Below the pieces are notes generated by a model. That model was not told the origin of the DNA. It did not search any database and saw only the letters and a program-made list of their open reading frames with translations. Below, piece by piece: positions 33,850 through 43,140 of a stretch of DNA of 60,962 bases; the stretch's first letter is position 1, and every line of letters begins with the position of its first letter. Position numbers and translations under genes: made by a program. Origin of the DNA: an uncultured SAR116 cluster alpha proteobacterium (lineage in GTDB: Bacteria; Pseudomonadota; Alphaproteobacteria; Puniceispirillales; Puniceispirillaceae); NCBI GenBank assembly GCA_902623185.1, contig CACNSW010000007.1, forward strand, positions 1 to 60,962. The letters run 5' to 3'.

Positions 33850-34033
33850 TCCGTCTGAATGGTTCTCGAATTATTTCAATAACAAAACACCACTCAACTT
33901 TGGCATTGGGTCAGTCATTAAACTTTTAGCAACTTGCGGAAACTTCCAAAGGCCAAAAGCAGAAAAAGATATTTATTTTAACGGTTTATCTTTCAAGTCA
34001 TTATTAAGATGCGGTCTCCGCAGCAATTGTTAA
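33842..34033 (+). CDS. Possible small protein coupled to the TPR gene
   Basis: The frame opens with an ATG that overlaps the TPR stop codon by eight bases, a layout typical of translational coupling. The 63-residue product (MNNPSEWFSNYFNNKTPLNF) has a phosphate-loop-like FGIGSVIKLL but no recognisable domain, and it ends in a basic Cys-containing tail. It may be a truncated gene. Confidence 0.35.
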   Translation: MNNPSEWFSNYFNNKTPLNFGIGSVIKLLATCGNFQRPKAEKDIYFNGLSFKSLLRCGLRSNC

Positions 34034-34234
34034 TAGATGGTATTCAATCAGCTTTGATTGATATATTTTTCTCCACATTGAAAGACAGGTAGGATACCTA
34101 TTGCGACGCCATCTTTGTCATTTTATCAATCTGAATAAGCAAATAAAAGTGACAAGCAGATTCATTCATTTATACAAAACAAAATATTTAGAAATTGGAG
34201 GCTCTGCATTAAGAGAAAGGAAAGGAAAAGAAAG

Positions 34235-34696
34235 TTGAATGAGGATGATATCAACTCGCTGAACAAAATGCTTACCATTCAGTTTCCAATGGATGAGATC
34301 GCAGTTTACACGCATAGATCAAATTTAAACGACTATGCGATACCTGATTTGATCCAAACCTTGTCAAGGTTGGGGCTGCAAACAAAAAAGGTTCCAAATA
34401 AAATTATTTTCCGCAGCCGTTGGACTAAGCCGGGACACTTTCCTGACGAGACCTTAACCCTTCTGTCAATAAAAAAAAACAATCCAAGTGTAGAATTTAG
34501 CAAATTAGAACGACTTTATAATAGAGATATGCTCTCAAAATTTATATGGAAAGAATATTTCGAAGCTGAAGATATAAATTGGAGAGAACTCCTTGTATTA
34601 TGCAATACTCTAGTGGAGAGATCTGCAACCGACTTTAACGTGTTCCTAAGGTTTTCTTTAATGGATGAAGAGACGCTTGAGCTAATCACAAATTAA
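34235..34696 (+). CDS. Hypothetical protein, 153 aa
   Basis: A TTG start follows a strong purine-rich stretch (AAGGAAAGGAAAAGAAAG). The product is helical and charged, with KMLTIQFPMDEIAVYTHRSN, IPDLIQTLSRLGLQTKKVPN and an acidic C-terminus. It has no signal peptide and no recognised family. It may belong with the TPR gene, but a 200-bp gap separates them. Confidence 0.5.
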   Translation: MNEDDINSLNKMLTIQFPMDEIAVYTHRSNLNDYAIPDLIQTLSRLGLQTKKVPNKIIFRSRWTKPGHFPDETLTLLSIKKNNPSVEFSKLERLYNRDMLSKFIWKEYFEAEDINWRELLVLCNTLVERSATDFNVFLRFSLMDEETLELITN

Positions 34697-35211
34697 CACG
34701 GAAATACGTTAAATCTGAAGGTCTAAATCTTGCCCAGTACTCCCTATAATCATTACACAAAACGAATATTCGAGTAACATCTCAGCTTCATCTGAGAATA
34801 AAGCACTTTGTGTGAAAGTGATATCTACTGTACGCTACACCAGCCCGGTTTTCTGAGTTAAACTGCATTAGAGCCAAGTACCATCTGCCGAACACAAACC
34901 AAAGCGCATTGACAATTAACCTTGCAATCCGTCTCCAGGCGTTTTACCGGCTTCTGAGTTCAATTTTAAACTCTAGGACTACTACCTCTTAATTATATCA
35001 ATCGTTATAGCTACAACTTTCTGATTAAAATAGTTGTTCCAAATTGCCTACTCGAAACTGCGCTGACTTAAAACTAACTCCAGGGCAGTGCAAGATTTAC
35101 TCACTTTGAGATTTCTCCAGTGTGTGATCCACTAAGTAAACAGGTAAAATATAGATCGGTGCTGATATAGATGGGTTCCGGGTAACAATGCCGATCAGCT
35201 GCTTCGTCCAT
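34697..35211. other. Intergenic, no gene seen
   Basis: About 500 bp with no supported frame or repeat copy. Several short inverted repeats are of ordinary size. Confidence 0.35.
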
Positions 35212-35826
35212 TTAGTCATATAGCTGAGCGGCTTTTTGAACAGATGGTCGTTGTTTCATCATTTCATGATGTTCTTTTAACAAGGGGAAATCATCTAAAC
35301 TTACACCATCTGGGCCAAGCCAACTTGTTATCAACGCAAGGTAGGGATCGCACATTGAGAATGAATTTCCTAGGACAAATGGTCCCTTGAAAAAATGCGT
35401 TTGTATCATTGCCGCACAACCTGCCATGTTTGCAGGCACTTTGGCAGCCATAGCAGCCTCGGCTTTTGTATCGTCTACCCAACGGTAGCCCCTGTGCTTA
35501 TGTGCATGAGCAACGTGAACGGTAGACGCTATGAAATTGTTAAAGGCTTGAGCTTTTGCCAATTCAAAGGGATTATTGGGTGCAAAAGCTTTCTCCGGAA
35601 AGGCCTGTGCAAGAAAAAAAAGAATAGCTGGGTTTTCCGTCAACACTCCATCACGAGTAACAAGTGCTGGCACTCGCCCTTTAGGATTGATTTGAAGAAA
35701 TGCTGGGGAAATTTGTTCGTTCTTGTCAAAGTCTAAGTGTTCTGCCTCAAACTCAACGCCACTCTCATAAAGTAGAATGTGGGGTGCATACGCACAGGAT
35801 TTTCTTGAATACCATAGCTTAAACAT
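35212..35826 (-). CDS. Glutathione S-transferase
   Basis: From the ATG at 35826 (GGGAGG upstream) the 204-residue protein shows a GST layout. The thioredoxin-like N-terminal domain has MFKLWYSRKSCAYAPHILLY with a Ser/Cys active site, then FLQINPKGRVPALVTRDGVL, whose cis-Pro VPAL is typical, and TENPAILFFLAQAF. The helical C-terminal domain contains FVLGNSFSMCDPYLALITSW, which fits the N-capping Ser-x-x-Asp. It would conjugate or reduce glutathione-linked substrates. No operon partner is seen. Confidence 0.85.
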   Translation of the reverse strand: MFKLWYSRKSCAYAPHILLYESGVEFEAEHLDFDKNEQISPAFLQINPKGRVPALVTRDGVLTENPAILFFLAQAFPEKAFAPNNPFELAKAQAFNNFIASTVHVAHAHKHRGYRWVDDTKAEAAMAAKVPANMAGCAAMIQTHFFKGPFVLGNSFSMCDPYLALITSWLGPDGVSLDDFPLLKEHHEMMKQRPSVQKAAQLYD

Positions 35827-36320
35827 CCGTCCCTCCCACAATCCAACAAAAGACCTCTTTATTTCCCATGTTCGGCCTTTTTTCTAGTTACTGAATCCGT
35901 GTTTTCTTATTAGCTCAACGTTTGGGTTTTACTCTATCAACACTCAAATGTTTCTTTCTTTTTTAAAAATCGACGATCGTTACGTCCTCTATCAAGCCGC
36001 TTAGATCGGATATGGTATTAAACCAAAACATCTTGATTTTCCCTAGGAAAAATTGAGAGCACTTCAAGTTGGTTGAGTGTTTGCTCAATCTGCCGGCTTT
36101 GAACAATCACCTTAAAGCATCAAAGAATTTATTCTCTTATTTGTGGGAACCAATTCGTAATAACCTCGTAACAGTCCCAGATATTTACAAACATCTATAT
36201 CAGAAAGCGCGGGTTTTCATCTGTCGCGAAAAAAATGCTGAATTCGATAACCCGTTAAGTAAAGTCGTGGTGCAATGGTCGCCCCTAATAAGGTGATGCG
36301 TAACAACATCGAACCACTTC
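35827..36320. other. Intergenic, no convincing gene
   Basis: A 75-codon frame at 36069 has no domain or ribosome binding site. The stretch separates two minus-strand genes and presumably includes the GST promoter. No repeat family member is recognised here. Confidence 0.35.
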
Positions 36321-37262
36321 TCATTTGGGTTTCCGTGAAAGCCACTCACGCCAAGTGATTATAACTCCTGAACCTAAAATTATTGTTCCTCCAATGATAT
36401 GACTAATTGAGGGAATGAAACTCCAGAATAGGTAGTCAATAATGCCGGCAAATATTAAGTAAGTGTATTCTACTGGAGCAATAAGAGTTGTCTCCGCATT
36501 TTGATAAGCAAAGATAGATGCCGTCATGGAGATAATATGGGTAAGTGCAGTAATTGATATCAACACAGTCGTGATCAAAGTGATAGGGACCCAACCTTGA
36601 AGTAAAAAGCTATTTTTTTCAGAAAACTCAGTATCCAAATTCAGTATTGGAATGAGAGTAATAGCCAACATTCCAAGAGTCGCATAGAAAAAATTATGTG
36701 TGACTGTCAGAGCAAAACTTGGTTCGTCTCTGCAAAATCCACGGGTAATGATAACGCCAAAAGCGTAAAATGCTCCTGCAAGGACCGGTAAGATCAAAAC
36801 AGGTTTAAAGTTAATGAAACCAGGCTGAATGATCGTAATCGCTCCCAAAAAACCCAGTAAAATTGCGGATATACGCCACAAACCAATACGCTCACGAAGA
36901 AAAAATCTCGCAAAAACACAAACAAAAATTGGTGCTGTAAAAAAGCACGCGGATGCCTCACTAAGTGCAGCAAACGGCAGTGATGTATAAAAAAATGTGT
37001 AAGCTAACGACATACATACGGCACGAAAAAATGGCCATAACCAGGTCTTTGGTTTTATTTTTGGAGAGGCTTCGTAAGTAAATGCCCAGACGCATAAAAC
37101 GGAAACAACAATCAATGATCTTAAAAACATTAATTGCCATATCGAGGCACTGAAGGTAAGCATTTTCACTGCAGTGTCTTGTATGGAAAACCCAAGTGCG
37201 GCAAGAATTGCAAACAATATAGCTTGCTTGGTTTTGCTAATTAGAAGATGATTGAGTCCCAC
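36321..37262 (-). CDS. EamA/DMT-family transporter
   Basis: The 313-residue protein starts at a GTG and has ten membrane helices in two EamA repeats: AILFAILAALGFSIQDTAVK, LPFAALSEASACFFTAPIFV, ISAILLGFLGAITIIQPGFI and a last helix ISHIIGGTIILGSGVIITW. It is an inner-membrane drug/metabolite transporter of unknown substrate. It is a second member of the family of 17129-18010; the two proteins are similar in organisation but not near-identical. Confidence 0.8.
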   Translation of the reverse strand: MGLNHLLISKTKQAILFAILAALGFSIQDTAVKMLTFSASIWQLMFLRSLIVVSVLCVWAFTYEASPKIKPKTWLWPFFRAVCMSLAYTFFYTSLPFAALSEASACFFTAPIFVCVFARFFLRERIGLWRISAILLGFLGAITIIQPGFINFKPVLILPVLAGAFYAFGVIITRGFCRDEPSFALTVTHNFFYATLGMLAITLIPILNLDTEFSEKNSFLLQGWVPITLITTVLISITALTHIISMTASIFAYQNAETTLIAPVEYTYLIFAGIIDYLFWSFIPSISHIIGGTIILGSGVIITWREWLSRKPK

Positions 37263-37786
37263 CGAATACCCCTATTGAAAACCAAAAGAAATATGAAATA
37301 GTGCCCATGCTTTTATATTTAAACAAATCAAATTTATGGAATCTTCAGTCGTTTAGGGGTACAAAAAATGTTGTAACGTAAACAGATCTACCAACTCGTA
37401 ATTTGAGAAGAGCCCGTCAAATAAACTTATTTGCAACTTACGTTATTGACACACGATATAATCAAATTGGCCACCCAATTATCATCAAATATCTACCCGT
37501 ATAGAGATATTCTGGTGATGGACAGGATCTACTCAACACTTCGATACCTTTATTGTTGGTAGGTGCGAGTGTTACCCGCTTACACGAATATTTTTCATTT
37601 GGTGCATCACAGATGGATTAGAAATCAGATAGGCACATGTGCCGGCTTTTTGCAAAATTGGTACTGGACTGGTTGGCGTGATATCTGAAAATGGAAAGTT
37701 CTTATCACGTTTTTACCTTCGCTGCACTTATTCAAATTTATCAAGAGATACAAAGTGATCAAAAAAACTGCCAAGGACTTCAAATA
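37263..37786. other. Intergenic stretch
   Basis: About 500 bp without a supported gene. The 5' part of a 101-codon frame (37691-37996) falls here, but its first 32 codons lack signal features, so I start that gene later. Confidence 0.35.
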
Positions 37787-37996
37787 ATGCGAAACGCGAG
37801 GCGTTATGCTATGATTATACTCTGGTCATTTGCGATCGCTTTAGGCTTCATCTTGTACACAGTTGGATTAAGTCACGAAAATCTTGGCTACGAAAGACGC
37901 TGGATTTATCCCTTATTGTTTTCTTTTATACCGGCTTTTTGTTTGCAACGAGGATTTGATTATATATTTCTACGCAAACAGAGGCGAAAAAAATAG
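37787..37996 (+). CDS. Small two-helix membrane protein
   Basis: From the ATG at 37787 the 69-residue product reads MRNARRYAMIILWSFAIALG, a helix ending LYTVGL, a loop, then IYPLLFSFIPAFCLQRGF and a basic tail (RKQRRKK). It fits small inner-membrane proteins of unknown role. An upstream in-frame ATG at 37691 gives a longer product without better features. Confidence 0.5.
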   Translation: MRNARRYAMIILWSFAIALGFILYTVGLSHENLGYERRWIYPLLFSFIPAFCLQRGFDYIFLRKQRRKK

Positions 37997-38204
37997 TGAG
38001 CTGAAATATACTGACTTATCAGCTTTTTACCGAAGTTTGCCGTTACCCTTGCATTTTCAGTTTTTATTTTGGCTTTATTTATGGAGCAACATTATTTCCG
38101 ATTGTTAGTTACTCAATCAAATTTAAAAATCAAAATTGAAGGCATCCAAATAGTCTATAAAATGTTCCTTAGGTTTATTTGACAAACGCTGAAAAACGCG
38201 TATC

Positions 38205-39044
38205 TCATTTGAGAAATTTATATCTGAACCACTCACCTTGCTTACCTGGCATCTCTTTCACCATCTTTACGACATGAGAACCTGCCAGACAGATATCCTC
38301 ATCACTCGACGCTTCTGGTTTCGTCAAGGATAATAAAAACGCAGGTTGTCCAAGCTCCTCAAAATTTGCCCTTAACAAGTAGTCAAAAGATTTTGAAGCT
38401 GAAACTGACTCGAATTCAGTTATCTGCATTTTTGGTGGATATTTAGTTAACTCTGCATCAATTGTTGATTTGGTTATTTCGAAGTAACGCTCCAACTCAT
38501 TGACACTAAGTACGGAAAGCATCCGCAAAGATGCCTCCATGGAAATTAGTTCACTTCCAACAATTGAGTACATTAAGTATCTACAATACTTACTATCCAT
38601 TTTTAGATAGGCAGTTGCGAGAAGAGACAAATATTCCTTACGAATTTTGTCTGGCATCCTCTCTAATCCATTCTCGAATAAATTTTTATCTGCCTTGTAA
38701 ATTGTCAATAAAAGTTCCGGTGACAAGTTAAATTCAATAACGTCGTCTTTTTGTTTTTTTTTCTCACGCTTCACCTCACTGAAACGATCAAATAAATAAT
38801 CGATATATTTTTGATTTTGGGGCAAACTCTCAAGATATCGTCTCGCAACATCCCTCTGGGAACCTAATAAACCGTATACATTTAGTTTTGCATCTATCCT
38901 CGCCGGATCACTTAAACCTTCAATTAATCCCAGTTTAAAACCTTCGTCTGAAAAATCAGAATCGTTAATGGTTTTTGCGTTGAGGGCAGCGATAAACACA
39001 AAAACCATCAAAAATCCAAGCGCTAACTTTTGATAGCTTAACAT
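38205..39044 (-). CDS. Secreted helical protein, unknown
   Basis: From the ATG at 39044 the product has a signal peptide (LALGFLMVFVFIAALNAK) and a 260-residue helical, charged mature part with SLPQNQKYIDYLFDRFSEVK and EYLSLLATAYLKMDSKYCRY. Two Cys near the end of each half could pair. No domain is recognised. It is a lone gene; a TTG start three codons earlier is possible but unlikely. Confidence 0.6.
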   Translation of the reverse strand: MLSYQKLALGFLMVFVFIAALNAKTINDSDFSDEGFKLGLIEGLSDPARIDAKLNVYGLLGSQRDVARRYLESLPQNQKYIDYLFDRFSEVKREKKKQKDDVIEFNLSPELLLTIYKADKNLFENGLERMPDKIRKEYLSLLATAYLKMDSKYCRYLMYSIVGSELISMEASLRMLSVLSVNELERYFEITKSTIDAELTKYPPKMQITEFESVSASKSFDYLLRANFEELGQPAFLLSLTKPEASSDEDICLAGSHVVKMVKEMPGKQGEWFRYKFLK

Positions 39045-39348
39045 TGCTGTCAAAACCTTTTTCTCATTAATACATAACCTTAAGGTGAATGGTGCCCACC
39101 TTTGTCTCTCGCAAACATTAAACTAAGTGTCCGCAAAAAAGACAATTATTTCACCCCCTACAATCCAAGACTTCGATGAATTTTATATTTTACATTGAAA
39201 TGAGAATTACCCTCGATTACAAAAAAATTCTTTTTTATTTGATAAATAAAGACACTATTCCTGAAAAAGTGAAATTCATCTTGGGCTAGCCTCAGGGCAT
39301 GCATTATTTTATAGTATTTATGAACAACAAGTTGGTGTTGAGATTATC

Positions 39349-39741
39349 ATGGGGAACTCAAGACTGATATTAGCTATTAACGGCATCCTAATGATGCTAC
39401 TTGGAGTAGGATTTTGGATTTATCCTGAATTTTTTAGTCTGGCAATGTTCCCAAACATCGCGGACAATGAGCCTGCTCTTAAAGCTGCTGTGGCGCTACG
39501 CAAAAATATGGGGGCCGGTTGTGTTTTTATTGGCGTAACTATATTCACTTGCCAAGCCAGTCCTAGATCAACAGCGCAAAAATTATTATTTTCGTGTGCC
39601 TTCGGTTTCTTGATAATGGTTACTGCATTAATAGAGGTCAGGATATCTAATGGCGCACAGGTGCCGTTACCCATCATTGCTTTTTTTGCAATCCTGGGGC
39701 TTGTATCCCTTTTTGTAGCATCAAGACCCTTCCAAGCATAG
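39349..39741 (+). CDS. Small four-helix membrane protein (DUF4345-like)
   Basis: The 130-residue product has four hydrophobic helices: LILAINGILMMLLGVGFWIY, MGAGCVFIGVTIFTC, LLFSCAFGFLIMVTALIEV and IIAFFAILGLVSLFV. The ALKAAVALRKNMGAG loop and overall layout recall DUF4345-type proteins, a weak match from memory. There is a good ATG start. Confidence 0.6.
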   Translation: MGNSRLILAINGILMMLLGVGFWIYPEFFSLAMFPNIADNEPALKAAVALRKNMGAGCVFIGVTIFTCQASPRSTAQKLLFSCAFGFLIMVTALIEVRISNGAQVPLPIIAFFAILGLVSLFVASRPFQA

Positions 39742-40122
39742 AGTCCAACCGCCTAATGCAGCGCACGGTTGAGTTATTGAACGAAAAATTATTTTCTCAA
39801 AATTGTTTTGCCGTTTGAGATGAGTAGGGTCCTCGGTAATTTCAAAGCGTTAGTTCCTCTGGCCCCCATAGCAGTTTCACCTTGGAGCACCTCTTCAAGT
39901 GATTAACAGCCATTCAAGTCACCCTGAGAGGCTGTTAATGATATTTAAATGCAAGAGATAACCATTACCTAATAAAATGTATTTGCTCCAAAATTATCAA
40001 CCAAGATGTAACTTTTATTTTCGCCAATCTAGCCTGAAAATCGGTAAAAATGATCGATTGCACGTAGTATCAGAAATTTGCATGCAAGAGGTAAAATAGA
40101 CTAATTCAATTGAAAGTGATTT
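39742..40122. other. Intergenic stretch upstream of a transposase relic
   Basis: No supported gene. The stretch is AT-rich. GGCCCCCATAGCAG and nearby short inverted repeats do not form a clear terminator. Confidence 0.3.
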
Positions 40123-40209
40123 ATGAAACTCACTGACAAAGGAAAAAAATACCATCGTTACTCTTTAACCTATCAAATCATTTTCTGTACCCGTCACAAA
40201 TGGATATGA
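40123..40209 (+). pseudogene. IS200/IS605 Y1-transposase (TnpA) N-terminal relic
   Basis: The frame reads MKLTDKGKKYHRYSLTYQII, FCTRHKW and a stop after 29 codons. The H-R-Y-S-L-T-Y-Q-I-x-F-C-T pattern is the start of HUH-type Y1 transposases. The His-hydrophobic-His and catalytic Tyr parts are absent, so only a fragment survives. It lies about 220 bp upstream of the DMSP-lyase-like gene. Confidence 0.6.
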
Positions 40210-40426
40210 TTTGCATAAAAAGACTCTAATTTGATCGCCAAATTCATATCCAAAATTCTAGTACCGTGAGGATATTTTACTGAGTGAAAATCAATTTTTC
40301 ATAATGAACAAAAACTATTGGTATTTAAGCCAAACTAAAATCGGCTGGGTATAACGTAAGTTGGCAGGATTCTTGAGGGTTAGATTCTTTGACAATATCA
40401 GACGCGCTTTTGGAAGGGTAAACGCC
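40210..40426 (+). promoter_or_regulatory. 5' region of the DMSP-lyase-like gene, with ribosome binding site
   Basis: GGAAGGG at 40412-40418 is eight bases before the ATG at 40427 and fixes that start. An earlier in-frame TTG at 40361 would add 22 residues with no features. I see no certain promoter. Confidence 0.45.
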
Positions 40427-41152
40427 ATGAACAATCAAGTTGGAAGCACTAATGAATGCGCGATATTTGGCTTGATCGAAGCTATAAGCACCTATCTCGC
40501 GACCCACCGGGAAACCATAGGCGGTGTGAACGAGATACTGGCGCAGATTTCATCTGCCGCCATCAAAAAAAAATTTTTAAAAAATTATTCAACGCTCACA
40601 TCTACACACAAAAATATTTTGGAGACTTCTATAAATAATATCAGGGGGCAAAGCCTAAAAGCAATTCGAGAATGCCTGTTATCAGCTATGGGTGAATTGA
40701 TTTGGCGACAAGATCAAAATGAATATTATTCATTAGATTCGGAGTTGGGCGAAGGATACAGGACTAGCAATCTACACACGCTATTGATTGGCCCATCGAA
40801 CGCCAAATATCACCACCCAGACTTTATGCTCGGCTTTTTTTTGTTGGCTCCTTTCACCTTCTACAGAGATCATTCTCACCCTGCACCTGAATTGTACGTG
40901 AATCTATCACCAAGAACCGGTTGGCGATTTCACGGAGGAGAATGGGAAGACTTTAAGGCTGGGTCACTTATATGGAACGAAACGAATAAGGTTCACGCGA
41001 CGCGTGTTTATGACACACCGTTCATCTCCATTTTTTCTTGGGTCAATAACATCAATTCACCCTGCAAAACCTTCATGTGCAAAGATTGGAAGCGAATAGA
41101 ATCCGAGTTGAACGTGCTCAGAGGACGTGAGGATAAAAAAGGGAGTGGTTAA
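40427..41152 (+). CDS. DMSP-lyase-like cupin protein
   Basis: The 241-residue protein has a C-terminal cupin. FYRDHSHPAPELYVNLSPRT carries the H-x-H-x4-E-x-Y metal motif, GWRFHGGEWEDFKAGSLIWN follows, and a second His lies in NKVHATRVYDTPF. This is the arrangement of the DddL/DddQ/DddW lyases, which cleave dimethylsulfoniopropionate to DMS and acrylate. The ~110-residue helical N-terminus is like DddQ/DddL. Assignment to one Ddd type is uncertain. An IS200-type relic lies just upstream, so transfer is possible. Confidence 0.7.
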   Translation: MNNQVGSTNECAIFGLIEAISTYLATHRETIGGVNEILAQISSAAIKKKFLKNYSTLTSTHKNILETSINNIRGQSLKAIRECLLSAMGELIWRQDQNEYYSLDSELGEGYRTSNLHTLLIGPSNAKYHHPDFMLGFFLLAPFTFYRDHSHPAPELYVNLSPRTGWRFHGGEWEDFKAGSLIWNETNKVHATRVYDTPFISIFSWVNNINSPCKTFMCKDWKRIESELNVLRGREDKKGSG

Positions 41153-41268
41153 AAAAATTCTAATTCCAACTGTAGTTGCCGTGATACTAAGGCGCCGATG
41201 CCCTTAACATTTTCCTATTTTTATCGTAACAAAACTATTGTTCATAATTATCAAATCCATCTAGCATG

Positions 41269-41499
41269 TTACACGGCGTTATGAGTTCTACCTGTCCTTG
41301 CACCAGAATAATTGTTGATTTTTTTATTTGGTGGCACCTTTCCACATCGGTTGAAATAACTTACGAAATCGCTGTAAAAGCCTCCATTGCGTGTAATAAT
41401 TTCCACTCGAATATGACAAATTGGTGTCTCATACGCTAACTGATCTAAAAACGTTTTGGTGACATTTAGCGAAAATCTAGGAAGTATCTTGTGAGACAT
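41269..41499 (-). CDS. Possible small protein
   Basis: A 76-codon frame reads MSHKILPRFSLNVTKTFLDQ, then ICHIRVEIITRNGGFYSDFV. A strand-rich, basic product with no family that I recognise. The ribosome binding site is weak. It is kept as a low-confidence gene. Confidence 0.35.
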   Translation of the reverse strand: MSHKILPRFSLNVTKTFLDQLAYETPICHIRVEIITRNGGFYSDFVSYFNRCGKVPPNKKINNYSGARTGRTHNAV

Positions 41500-41616
41500 A
41501 GGTGATATAGACGAGCTTTCGGGCGGACAACTTTAGAACGCCAGATAACACCAAGGATTAAGCCTTAATAACGCCGTCGAATTAATTGGTTTTCATAAAA
41601 GGACACCAATGAAATT

Positions 41617-41730
41617 GGAATTGAACAGTTCAAAACGAGATCAAATGATCTGGTTCAAATTGCCGATGTTCTTGGAATTAATTTAGCATTCTTGCTGGAT
41701 AGCAGAGAGGTAAAAAGTCCGGGCTTTTAA
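41617..41730 (+). pseudogene. Relic of an XRE-type repressor
   Basis: The frame has no start, but its translation (GIEQFKTRSNDLVQIADVLG, INLAFLLDSREVKSPGF and a stop) matches the end of an XRE helix-turn-helix domain, where the LxxIAxxLxxxxxxLL pattern is usual. The 5' part is missing or frame-shifted. It is probably a phage or plasmid repressor fragment. Confidence 0.45.
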
Positions 41731-42104
41731 AAGACCCAAAATTAGGAAAGTCCTTCGTCATCTGGAGGTGAAATTTTAATACACTTGCGAGAACACGTCA
41801 GATTCAGCGAGGAAGTGTTACACTCAATCAACCAGCACACAACTGTAGCCGGACTAGAAGATAATATGGTATCGGATTGATAAAGATGTCGAAGGCCTAA
41901 AAAATTAACGAGCCAAAAATTAGCATTGCTGCGCGAGATAAAAACAACAACGTAATTTTTAGATCATTGTGACCCCAACCCTTTATGGAAAGTTAGTTTA
42001 CGACAAAGTTTGTGCTAACAACCTAGCAAACTCAGAATTAACGCACCAGAAAGCCGTAAACTTAAAGACGAGAAAAAGTGGCTTAACACGAATCTTTTAT
42101 AACC
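41731..42104. other. Intergenic, no gene seen
   Basis: No frame with protein-like character over about 370 bp, apart from short chance frames. Confidence 0.3.
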
Positions 42105-42344
42105 TCAGCGAATTCTGTCCTTAATCATCAACCACCGGTTATTTGGCTGAACATTTGCAGACTTGGAAAAACGCATAGAGATCCCAGCGTTACTAAGAGT
42201 GACTTCACTGCCGTCCCGTTTACATTTTAACACGAAATGGTCAATGCCGTTCCAAAGTTTCTTTGCAATCACCTCATAAGGCTCGCCAGAAGATCTGTCG
42301 AATAACAACTCATGCAACCCTTGTCTGTTGTTGCCATAATCCAT
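42105..42344 (-). CDS. Small hypothetical protein
   Basis: From the ATG at 42344 (MDYGNNRQGLHELLFDRSSG) the 79-residue product has VIAKKLWNGIDHFVLKCKRD and GSEVTLSNAGISMRFSKSAN, a strand-rich region, and a basic end. No signal peptide or known domain. Codon use resembles the neighbours. Confidence 0.45.
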   Translation of the reverse strand: MDYGNNRQGLHELLFDRSSGEPYEVIAKKLWNGIDHFVLKCKRDGSEVTLSNAGISMRFSKSANVQPNNRWLMIKDRIR

Positions 42345-42651
42345 TGTCAATGTTTCTCAACCCACGATGATCCACCTGGATTTTCACAGATGGTTCTTTT
42401 TAATTCAATAAACTCGAAGGCCTTTTTTTTGAGTGGGCTAGTGACCGACCACTAATGCCACACTCATATCGATTCTTTAGAAAATCAAGTGTTACCATTC
42501 CCATTTTGGGTATAAGGGCGAATAGTAGCAGACGCCAATGAATAAAGGGATGGCAAAAACAGTGGTTTAGCAGTCAGTGTACAAGTTGAATTGCTTTGTT
42601 TGAAACTTCTCCGTCCGCCCTCTGTACTCTCGCATATTTTGCCTCACCACT
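42345..42651. other. Intergenic stretch
   Basis: About 300 bp between two minus-strand genes with no supported feature. Confidence 0.3.
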
Positions 42652-43140
42652 TTAATCGAGGTGGACGTGGGTCGAATTTATTTTCTCACGCAGTGAAATA
42701 AGTCGCTGCTTAATATCTTCACCAATTTCTGGCACTTCCTTATTGGAAAGGGCATCCTCTAAAGCTGCAGAAATTCGATCTAGCTCGTTTGACAACTCGT
42801 TACTTTGTTCGTTCGAGTCCATCAGGCGCAATTGTGTTTTACGGATCAGGGCAGCCACAACAATGTCTTTTCGTCGGATTTCGTCAAAATAACTTTTTGG
42901 AATCTTTCGAGCAGTCGCGCCACTCCCACCGGTAACTACTGAAACACTTCGGGTGGTCTCAAGCAACAATGACGTCTCGCCAAAAATCTCATTTTCTCCA
43001 AGACGACTTAGGCGCAATCCGTCATTAGTAAGGATATCCACATTGCCTTCAATGATCAAATAGGCCTCCAAACCCTCATCCCCAACTTCATAGATCGTCT
43101 CGTTCCTATCCCAAATTACAATTTCATTTTTTTCCAACAT
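42652..43140 (-). CDS. Cyclic-nucleotide-binding-domain protein
   Basis: The 162-residue protein (ATG at 43140) has a cNMP-binding fold: IWDRNETIYEVGDEGLEAYL, IIEGNVDILTNDGLRLSRLG, and the phosphate cassette ENEIFGETSLLLETTRSVSV. The cassette keeps FGE and the Arg of TTRS. There is no DNA-binding or output domain; the C-terminal 50 residues are a helical tail with ELSNELDRISAALEDALSN. It probably modulates a partner in response to cAMP or cGMP. Confidence 0.75.
   Translation of the reverse strand: MLEKNEIVIWDRNETIYEVGDEGLEAYLIIEGNVDILTNDGLRLSRLGENEIFGETSLLLETTRSVSVVTGGSGATARKIPKSYFDEIRRKDIVVAALIRKTQLRLMDSNEQSNELSNELDRISAALEDALSNKEVPEIGEDIKQRLISLREKINSTHVHLD

Noticed and set aside
42800-42820. 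tRNA T-loop-like GTTCGAGTCC
   Set aside because: It lies inside the cyclic-nucleotide-binding gene and no acceptor or anticodon arms can be built around it.
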